From NCBI GenBank assembly GCA_022747635.1, contig JAKTNV010000002.1:585001-649000 (forward strand): a stretch of 64,000 nucleotides of DNA. The letters run 5' to 3'. Below are positions 55,150 to 64,000 of the stretch, in pieces. The notes below the pieces were generated by a model. That model was not told the DNA's origin, made no database searches, and saw nothing but the letters and a program-made list of their open reading frames with translations. The first letter of the stretch is position 1. Each line of letters begins with the position of its first letter. Made by a program: the position numbers and the translations under genes. This stretch comes from Hetaerina americana. Its lineage: Eukaryota > Arthropoda > Insecta > Odonata > Calopterygidae.

Positions 55150-55350
55150 CACGCAGTTAGGTTTGAAAGGTTAGGGTAGAGCTCATCTGGTTCTCACTAT
55201 TAGTCCTACGTACAAGGTGGTACCCGCTCACACAGCTCGTAGAGCTTGGGTAAAGCTGAAAATCCTTAGAGTCATTCACCGGAATCGAACCCGGAACCTC
55301 CGGTTAGTAGCACAGCAATCTTTCTACTTGGCCACCAAGTTTCATTTCCA
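55150..55350 (-). repeat. tRNA-derived SINE, family A, copy 3 (partial)
   Basis: Minus strand: ACTTGGTGGCCAAGTAGAAA, GCTACTAACCGGAGGTTCCG, B box GGGTTCGATTCCGG (about 55290-55304), then body TTTTCAGCTTTACCCAAGCT and GAGCGGGTACCACCTTG. Body is more diverged than in copies 1 and 2. Confidence 0.75.
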
Positions 55351-56700
55351 GATTAAAATGGCCGATATTCGTTCTTGAGAATTGAAAATCGTGCATGGCA
55401 TGAAATACATCCTTGGGTAATAGAGTAAGATGATGAAAATCTTTAAGATCCGCATATGTAACTGAGTCTTAACATAGAATACGATTTTCGAGATTGCAGC
55501 TCTCAGCGCTCGACAAGTAGGTTATTTAAGGATTATGTTTGGCACAGTCAAGCGATTTGAAGGAAAAATAGAGATTTTAACCGAAGTAATCTTTTTGATT
55601 ACTCTCGATTTACGCCTTCAGTTTATAATTTGAAACGACTTGGGCGATCTGCACAGAGTTTATCATTTGGTAAAACGCTAGTCTGTTTGAAAAACATTTT
55701 TGAATCACTCTTTATTCACCCGCATGTGAATTTGCACGTTTAATAGGATACACCCACTGATTTCCTAAAATACAATTCAAGAAAATCGTATCCAATTAAC
55801 CTAATACACCTTTAAGGCAATTAAAAGAACGATTGTAGAGTGTTTGTAATGTCTTCATCGAGATGTAACTCCAGTTACTAGTAGGGTAATTGGAAATCGG
55901 AGGGAGAGTTTAAGGTGGAAACTATGACCAACCAAATGGTATTGGTACCCGCAATGGTGCGGTCCCTTACTGAGCAGAGAAGGAAGGAGACATAGTATTA
56001 GGAAGATGAACTACATGGAGGGTGCAGCGCATCGTAGGTCGTGTGATTTGGTCGCTATATATAAAATTAATGTAGTCCTACTACATTATTACAATGTAGC
56101 TAGTTACTAGAAGCACGCAACTGAAGCGGTTACTTTTCTTCCGTGACAGTATCGTGCTATTTTTACTTGCATATGCTCGGTAGTTCAGCACCGACAAGTT
56201 ATTTTACACCTGTTTCCCGCTGTTTTCATGGATATAGATTGCTCCCACTACACTTATTACCAGCCGCGTTCCTCTCAACCCCGCTTTTTATATGGAATCC
56301 CTCAAAGAGCTTTCGAAAGAGTTTCACGTGGAATATTTTTTCACCGATGCTCACCTTCCCATTGGCGCGCCACTTCCCCGCCACCCCTCATTCTCTCTAC
56401 CTTTCTCATTCGGACGATATACGTCATGCCCTATTCCAAGTGGGCAGTTTGAGTGGTCAATCTATTTTTATTTGATTAGATTCCATTCGAGAAAAGACAC
56501 TTCACTTTTCTCTAAACAAGAGTTATTACGATTCGAGCCGCAACTAATTGAATGATCATCCAATCAAAACTGCAAAATAAAGATGGACACATTCTGCGTA
56601 CAATCCGAAAGGGAGATCCCAAAGGTAAAGGTATTATCCCTCTTTCCCCCATTCTCGGCGGTGTGTACTGCATTTTACTGTGGGCTACCTGACGTATTTG
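55351..56700. other. no gene recognised
   Basis: Frames at 56143-56555 are T/C-rich and lack motifs. Nothing else identified. Confidence 0.4.
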
Positions 56701-56708
56701 GGTTGCAC

Positions 56709-56741
56709 CTGATGATGTTTGGATAAGCAGAAACGTTCGTC
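56709..56741 (+). ncRNA. hammerhead-like core, unlinked copy
   Basis: CTGATGA (56709-56715); stem II TGTTT / AAGCA (56716-56720 and 56725-56729, one G-T) with loop GGAT; GAAA (56730-56733); C; loop GTTC; GT and C (GUC, ending 56741). All core bases are present. Stem III is two base pairs. I could not pair flanking bases into stem I next to the core, which weakens the call. Confidence 0.5.
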
Positions 56742-56949
56742 TTAATGCATTTTAGTCTGTGGAAAAATGCATTAATTTTAACTCCCCAATATGGATTCTT
56801 ATAACCACATCAATTCTGAAAACTGTAAACTTGAATATTTTTCAAAAAACAAACTTTGCATCAGATTTATTTAAAAATCATATTATTTGTTCATTTTAAA
56901 ATTTTAAAGGTAACTATACTTCAATTTCATATACATAAATGTACATTCT

Positions 56950-57002
56950 AACAAGGTGTACGTGACCTGGTTGTCCAGGGGTTGGACTACTGACCACTTT
57001 TT
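56950..57002 (+). repeat. family-A SINE head fragment
   Basis: GTACGTGACCTGGTTGTCCA, then GGGGTTGGACTACTGACCAC, resembles the first half of the family-A tRNA-like head. The T arm and body are missing. Confidence 0.5.
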
Positions 57003-58535
57003 CTCTACCATTCTCCACTCTACTAAAGTCACCCACAATATCCCACTAATTTCCAAAACCTCGTTCACCTATTTTGTTGCACTCTTCCATTTTAACAAGG
57101 TGTAGTTCTTTCTTCTCTTATAATATTTCAAACAATTTTTTCTGCTTTACTCCCTGTCAGCCGACTAAGTTTCTAAATTACTATCAATACACACCAAGGA
57201 ACTTAAATACCTCCATTCATGGTCACTCTCTTGTCCCAAAGACCAAGTTTCAGTTTTAAAAAGTGAGACACTTTCTTTTAAAGTATTTAATGGAAATTTT
57301 TGCGGTGTTTTCCTGGTGTACTTGCCTTCAATGTCAATTTTTCCCACGTTTTCTTTGATGATTTTTTTACCTATTCACCTTTCTCCTAAACGTAAAAACT
57401 CAACTAAACAGATTCAAGTAAATTTCTCCAGTTTACATTCCTCTAATTCCTAGCTCAATTAAATCTTCTCCCTTTTGAATTCATAAATACTTAACTTTTC
57501 TTGTGTTTTCTCCCACACTAATACTTTTATCATGGATCCCGAAAAGCGCTGAGAAGTAACTTTAATCTGCTCGAGGCTGCTTAGCTCCCGTCTGATCATC
57601 TGAAAACGTAACGAAGTTAACCACATATCCCCTCACTTTTATTCTCCGCTTAAACTTCCCTTGGCAGCCTTAATACTTCGTCAGCATGCAAGTTCATGGC
57701 CATACCATAATCATCATGAATACGTAGTTAGGTAAAACGAACTGTTCAGTTTCCGATAATTTCAGCAAGCCGTCTAAGGCGAAAGAATTAACCTTCTAGT
57801 GCGACGGTGGTCTGACAAGTTTTCAACCTCAGAAATCATCAGAAATTTCAGAAAAATTCAGAAAAATGCCTTGTATCTTTGCTAGATCGTAAACTTTTCA
57901 GGCCACCCCAATATATCATAATTTAAAAATATAAATTTCTTAAAGCAATAAATCTCTTTGATTTATATGAACGATATCCATCGATGAATTGAATCAAAAA
58001 AGAAAAGTTCATTGCAAGACAAGATTGTACCTCCGAGAAAATTTGAGAGATATCTTTCCCAGGTACTCAGACTTGAAGCGTGCTCCTGGCATCATAGGCA
58101 CCACATTGGAAATGCATATCGCTGTCTCCTCATGAGGCAGATGCACTGCTCGCTTTTTTATAAAAATTAATAAAAGTACTGCTTTATATGAATTGAACGA
58201 TGAGCAAAATTTGAACACAATGCCATCGGCAAAGAAGAAGCTACCACTCCAGGAAACGTTCCCGGATGATAGAAGCTTGAAAATTAAAAAAATGAAATTA
58301 TATCTTTGCTTGTGGTCAAGGCTCCAAATTGTGATTACATACTATTATCTCGAAGTTCAAAGACAAATATTTTCTCAATCGATCTCGATGTGCTCCATGA
58401 CTTTACCGATGCTCTAATTATATGAAACGCCTAACCCGCTTCACAGACAAACCAGTTACCTTATTTTCGACGGTGATTCAAGTCTATCAACTATCGTATT
58501 TATAAAGCGGGAAAGGTAAATGAGTAATACCTGTA
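57003..58535. other. no gene recognised
   Basis: The plus strand is C/T-rich from 57000 to 57540. No motif. Short frames at 58009-58417 are not gene-like. Confidence 0.4.
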
Positions 58536-58694
58536 CAATGCAACAATTTCAGAGGTTAGAAATCATTCGCCTTGACCGGGATCCCGGTCAAGGCGAATGA
58601 TTTTGACACTCTTAAATTATTGCATAGTAAGTCGCATATTTCGAATGACTCTGTCAAAAGTTACTGGTGCGGCATCTCCCGCAGTTTCTTGGAA
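58536..58694 (+). repeat. collapsed family-B SINE with fused opposed arms
   Basis: Outer blocks are those of family B (CAATGCAACAATTTCAGAGG at the left; TTAAATTATTGCATAG, then GACTCTGTCAAAAGTTACTG and GCATCTCCCGCAGTTTCTTG at the right). Both tRNA-like heads and the middle have been lost. The two T-arm ends are joined directly as a palindrome (58560-58603). Confidence 0.88.
58560..58603. repeat. perfect 44-bp palindrome
   Basis: Half-site AAATCATTCGCCTTGACCGG followed by GA at the centre, mirrored exactly with no spacer (centre between 58581 and 58582). It is the family-B head/tail junction facing itself. Confidence 0.95.
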
Positions 58695-59462
58695 ATAAAT
58701 TAGTAACTTAAAAAAATAAGATCCAAGCTCAGTCCCAGACTGTTTCATGCAGGTGAGAGAACGCCTCTTTCCGTTTTTAATGCTACTTAAACGCACTTAG
58801 GCCCATCACCATTCCGAGAACAACTTGAGTAATCTGGAACACCACAGGCAACTGCAAGACCCCCCGACCGGCGCTCGAATACGCCGCCGGCAGAGAAAGG
58901 CAAGGCCTCCAGGGGATAGCCGGCACCTCCATCCGCCACAGGCAGCCATCTCTCTCTCCGCTGTGCCCTCGCCCGTATAGGAATGGAATACATGGAGCCC
59001 CCCACCACCGTAACGTTTGTCTCCCTACGTCATTCGAGTACAACAGGTGTTTGTCCACGAAGCTTAACGAGGGACCGAAACTCCCAGTGTTCGCTGTGAT
59101 CCCATCTCCGAAGACCACACGGCGAATCATTAAAGTGATCCCTGTTGGGTGCCAGGGTCGGTGATCAAGCTCCCGACCCTTCGAGTGGGTTCTACCGGAG
59201 CTCGACTCGCCTGCAGCCAAACTAAACTCAGACGTCGCCGGTCCATGAGTGAGTGTTGATGCTGTAAATTCATTGGACGGATTGGTCCGACCGCCACCTG
59301 AGAGTGGAGGGTCATCGCAGGGCGAATTGTGATTTTCACCTCTTTCCATTCAGCCACCGCTGCCTCACGACTAAGTACGAGATTCCTTCGATTAAATCTA
59401 GCCTAAGCTTTTCAGCTGAAATTAGTGGAAAATACATGAATTAGCTCTCCAAAATACATGTA
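58695..59462 (-). other. GC-rich unidentified block with a 188-codon open frame
   Basis: The minus strand is open at 58783-59349 (MERGENHNSPCDDPPLSGGG at the start, VVLGMVMGLSAFK at the end), and a second overlapping frame is also open. No domain, signal peptide or motif is recognisable, and composition differs from the flanks. The low-complexity, arginine/glycine/serine-rich text and two open frames suggest a transposon end or non-coding GC-rich DNA. I do not assign a function. Confidence 0.3.
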
Positions 59463-60394
<932 letters not shown>

Positions 60395-60396
60395 TA

Positions 60397-61589
60397 TGTC
60401 AGTGGACGCAGAGCAACTTGAATCGATTTATATCTAATGAAAAGGCTACTAAATTTTTTTCAGGTAGTTCAGGTCAAGTAAGTTACTTTACTTATCAGGT
60501 ACACAATAAATAAAAATGTGATATCACTCATGAAAAACCCCGCTTTGTCCAATTGAAATCTTAAATGAAGAGGGATGGCATTGTAAATTTCAGCAAAATT
60601 TTCTTAATTCACAGCCAGCGTTCAAACAGGATATACAGTTGAATTGCGCAGTAATTAGTATTCCTATTTATCCTTCTCATCCGAATCACATCGAATAAAC
60701 TTCTGAATTTAAAAGAAAAAGGTTTTTTCCGCCAAATAAAGCAGAGTTATCCCACGCAGGAAATGCTATTGCAACACACAATTTCCCTTTAGCCAACAGA
60801 TTCGTATCAAATAACCGCCAAACTGAAATATTACTTTCGCATTAACGTAAAGTCGAATAACCTTAAATACAATTCCAATTCAGAAAGAGTTGATGTGCCT
60901 TGCACTCGTCCCTTGCGATTACTGAAATGAATCGGCGCCCCCGTTCTTTCTTCCTTGGATGAGAGCCATAAGACGGTATGGAATGTAGGCTTCACTATCG
61001 ACGGACCCTTTATGCAGTTCAGCCCTTTGCGGACAGTCACCACTCAAAATCGGTGTGTTTGCAGTCACCGAATACGAAAAAACCTCTGCGTCTCTGAAAT
61101 ATTTCCTGTGTGTAGTAGTGAATAAGACAGAGGATGAAGTATTGAGGTCGGAAATAAATGTTTTCAGGAAATCAGTATCATGTGGCGAGAGAAGGAAAAT
61201 TTCTCTGCGAGAAAAAATTCCTGATAAAACAATCCCTGAAACCTTTATAATGACTCAGATACATTAGAAATAAATAAATAGCCGGCAAACAAAATGAATT
61301 CCAAAAGCAGAGACCTTGTGCTACGATATTGGAGCTTACCCTGCAATTGGGGAAAAGCGACAAAGAAGTAAGTGTAAATGCTAGTTTCTTGGATTCAAAA
61401 AAGATCTTCCATGAAGTCCCAGATCCAAGTGACAAACAAGTGGTGAGTGCACTGAATAAACGATAATGTCCTTGATACCGATGATGATGATGAACTGGAC
61501 TTAAGTATTTCTTGGTAATGGCAAACATAAGGTACTATATATCGCTGAAGTTCTAAATATGTACGTAAGATAACCTACAATCAAAATAA
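60397..61589. other. no gene recognised
   Basis: AT-rich with short frames only. Confidence 0.4.
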
Positions 61590-61644
61590 GACTATTTTCT
61601 GACGAAACGGTAATAAACAGGGAAATAACGAACGACAGGTATAT

Positions 61645-61975
61645 CAATGCAACAATTTCAGAGTGTAAAAACTATTCGCCTCGACCGGGATCCGAACCCG
61701 AAACCCTCAATGTCCGGTCGAGTGCTTTAGCCAGTTAAGCTATCGAGGCGTCCTATTTAAACTGAAATTTTGGATTAAGAAATTTCAGAGTTTAAGAGAG
61801 GACGCCTCGATAGCTTAACTGGTAAAAGCGTTCGGCCGGACATCGAAGGATCCGGGTTCGAATCCCGGTCAAGGCGAATGATTTTTACACTCTGAAATAA
61901 TTGTATTATAATTAGTATTAGCAGATGACTCCGTCAAAAGTTACTGTTGCGGCATCTCCCGCAGTTTCTTTGGAA
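61645..61975 (+). repeat. family-B SINE, complete 331-bp copy with TSD
   Basis: Flanked by the 11-bp duplication GACAGGTATAT (61634-61644 and 61976-61986). Order: CAATGCAACAATTTCAGAGT; minus-oriented tRNA-like head (about 61676-61752); short spacer with two CTGAAATTT / AAATTTCAG-type blocks; plus-oriented head (about 61803-61878, T arm CCGGGTTCGAATCCCGG); ATGATTTTTACACTCTGAAA; tail GCAGATGACTCCGTCAAAAG and CATCTCCCGCAGTTTCTTTG. It defines the full structure: two opposed heads, then one tail. Confidence 0.92.
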
Positions 61976-62139
61976 GACAGGTATATACTAAAACAACGTT
62001 TTAAACAACGGATTAAACAACGTTAAAAACTGGTGTGCGGAATGGGATTTTGGAATTAAATTCTATAAAAAATGCGCGGCTATACAGTTCTCAAAAAATG
62101 ATAAACCCGAGCAGAGTGAACGACTTGCACATTCGGAGG

Positions 62140-62930
62140 TGTTTGGATGAACGCGTGCCAGCATCGCGGCCCTCCTTGCCTGGGGTAAAGCCAAAGAGCA
62201 CTATTTAGCACCCCCTCTAAACTTTATCGTAAAGTTAACACCCAAACTCTCTTTCCTCACTCTTAATGCACCAATCACCCAATCGTATGCGACCATATTA
62301 ATTTCCCAGTTCATTTATAGATGGGCAGATACTGAGAAAGATGCTTAAGCGAATGAAGGTGGAATGTAACTCAAGCGAGGAACACTCGGACAAGTGTTGT
62401 GATTCATATTCTAAATCGGTTTGAACATTCAAATTCTCTCCGTCTGTTCCCCGAAATTGTCCTCCTATATGTTCCATTTATTTTCATCCTCAATGTCATT
62501 TCTAACGATTCCGATTTGCATTTGTTTTAGTTTGCCCCACGTTCAGTTGGTAATGGTGTCTAAGCATGTTTCTCCAAGTCGCTCCGACATTTCTCTCGTA
62601 AATAGTTCTCAGAAACTTTACAAAAGCTGGCCGGCCGGCATAATTGAAGAGAACTTTCTGAATAAGGTAGTTGACGTATATCGAATTGAATCAGGAGATT
62701 ATGCTTTGCAGGGCGAGCATCTTTGATTTTGGCGTCACAGCCATTTCCAGGGTTGAAAAGCTCTCAATGATACTTGCAGTACGAGAATGAGAAACTGCAA
62801 TATAACTACGGTAAATCTCAATCTTTTTAAATGAAATGTGGATTGATTTATGTTACAAAGTTAGCAGAAAGTTAACTTTTGCGGAGGAATGCGGGATTTT
62901 GAAAGCATGATTGAAAAATATTTGGAAAAA
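62140..62930. other. unidentified stretch within the LINE
   Basis: It separates two parts of the CR1/Jockey-type RT that should be almost adjacent. No terminal repeats, tRNA-like head or coding motif seen. The 101-codon frame at 62421-62726 has no known domain. Confidence 0.4.
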
Positions 62931-63659
62931 GATTAATTCCCTCCCGAACGCTCAACGCATTAGAATCACCAAAATGGAATGTATGGACTCGATTAAATAC
63001 CTAGGCGTTTCCCTCACTCCCGATCTCTCTTGGGTGAAACTTATGGGGAATATATGAAGAATACAAGTTTTCAAAAAAATTATTATTTATTAGAAGAGGG
63101 TTGGAGAAATGTGATGAAAAAGTCAAAGAGAAATGTTACCTGTCGCTGGTTGAACCTTATTTGGAATATGTTGCAAGTATATGGGGTCCTCGCGAAGTTG
63201 GATTAATTGCCAAATTAGTTCGCGTGCAGCGTAGAGGAGCTAAATTTGTAAAACATACTTATGATAAACTAAATAACGAATCCAAAATATTAGAGAAGCT
63301 AGGCTGGGGATCACTCACGGAGCGAAGGTAAAATTACAGATTGAAGCTCTTGCATAAATTGGAAGGAGGTCTTTTTGGGAGGAATGTTGAAAATGTATTA
63401 TTATACCCATCGTACGACGGTAGGAGATATCATGTCATCATAAAAAAATTTGAATGGTTAAAAGAAAAACAGATAGATTTAAGGTATCATTTTTACCACG
63501 AACGATAGGGGATCATAGTAACATTGTTTGACCGCGTTAGGGTAATATTCGGGTAAAATTAGTGCGCTGTGTATTCACCCCCTGCCACACACCCTAGCGG
63601 CGGCTGGCAGGGTATATATAAATAAATAAATACTGATTCCCTGAAAATCATTTCCTCTT

Positions 63660-64000
63660 TCGCCTTTATCATTCTATAGTGAATTAACAGTTGACTTATT
63701 TCCCTGAATTTCTCTGACGTATGACCAAAATGCTTTTGGATTCTCTTTCAAATTTTCTGCTAACCTTTTCCTTTTGACTTCACATAAAGCTTTCCGTAAT
63801 TCATTCTTAGCATTCACCCTAGATTTCTTATAATCATAAGCAATCTCATTCTTTTTGTCGCCATTAATAACATCCCTAATATTTTTCATCTAGGCGTGGC
63901 ATAGCCTTTGACATCGTAATGCCTTTCTTACATCCGCGTTGTACCATCTGGGTTCCGCGTTATAAATTTACCGGGAATGAACTTGATGATCGAAACTCAG
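63660..64000 (-). mobile_element. second LINE fragment, linker region of a CR1/Jockey-type ORF2
   Basis: Minus strand: NPRWYNADVRKALRCQRL at about 63905-63960, a stop, then YDYKKSRVNAKNELRKALCE, VKRKRLAENLKENPKAFWSY and VREIQGNKSTVNSL down to 63674. This is the usual endonuclease-to-RT linker of these LINEs (PxWxN, then basic KNPKAFWxYV text). It faces the previous LINE tail-to-head and continues beyond the window. Confidence 0.75.

Larger units (their letters stand above)
61590..63625 (+). mobile_element. CR1/Jockey-type LINE, 3' part, interrupted
   Basis: The RT catalytic region appears as DETVINREITNDRY at 61598-61640 (from FADDT, mutated), is broken by the SINE (61645-61975), and continues as LKNWCAEWDFGIKF-like text and YKKCAAIQFSKNDKPEQSER near 62020-62125. 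After an unrelated stretch (62140-62930) it resumes with KMECMDSIKYLGVSLTPDLS (62970-63035), KEKCYLSLVEPYLEYVASIW and EVGLIAKLVRVQRRGAKFVK (63120-63260). It ends with a GC-rich hairpin (CCCCCTGCCAC / GGCTGGCAGGG, 63577-63611) and an ATAAATAAATA tail. Same family as 39020-40035. Confidence 0.83.

Overview
The window is eukaryotic, AT-rich and repeat-dense, and looks like arthropod (probably insect) nuclear DNA. Two minus-strand exons with consensus splice sites belong to a ciliary-type opsin of the insect pteropsin kind. Nearly everything else recognisable is a layered deposit of transposable elements of types common in arthropods. I could not fix the species. There are no operons, bacterial genes, CRISPR arrays or rRNA genes.

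Host gene. Opsin exons lie at 13684-13879 (end of TM3, TM4 and start of extracellular loop 2) and 1870-2002 (rest of loop 2 and TM5), joined across an intron of about 11.7 kb. The upstream exons (N terminus to TM3) should lie to the right of 13879 and the downstream exons (TM6, TM7 with the retinal lysine) to the left of position 1. I found neither in the window.

Mobile DNA, left to right. (1) A mariner remnant (212-640). (2) Inside the opsin intron: a tRNA-derived SINE (family A, 3931-4235) and a decayed RTE-type LINE (5985-9325) that carries a SINE with two opposed tRNA-like heads (family B, 7596-8138). (3) At 14.0-15.7 kb: an RTE 3' end, the C terminus of a Penelope-like ORF with promoter-like and hammerhead-like motifs, inverted copies of its 3' region and tRNA-like family C, stitched together by (TA)n tracts. 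(4) At 16.6-32.9 kb: six mariner copies, an RTE 3' end, a minus-strand Tx1/L1-type LINE (22771-26640) and a family-B SINE split by a mariner. (5) At 39-43.6 kb: a CR1/Jockey-type LINE end and two mariners. (6) At 45.5-53.5 kb: the best RTE copy (46896-50410, with its own SINE), a second (TA)n/tRNA/Penelope cluster and the best-preserved mariner (52232-53513). (7) At 55-64 kb: SINE pieces, one collapsed to a 44-bp perfect palindrome, another mariner, and CR1/Jockey-type LINEs, one broken by a SINE with an 11-bp target duplication.

How the parts relate. No metabolic pathway is encoded. The biology here is how the repeats interact. SINEs insert into LINEs and leave target-site duplications. A mariner inserts at a TA inside a SINE. 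RTE and Penelope 3' ends terminate in or abut (TA)n tracts, which then separate unrelated element ends. Several unrelated mariner copies have lost the catalytic domain at nearly the same protein position while keeping the DNA-binding end and the tips. The strongest leads are the opposed-tRNA SINE, the hammerhead-like motifs and the (TA)n junction pattern.
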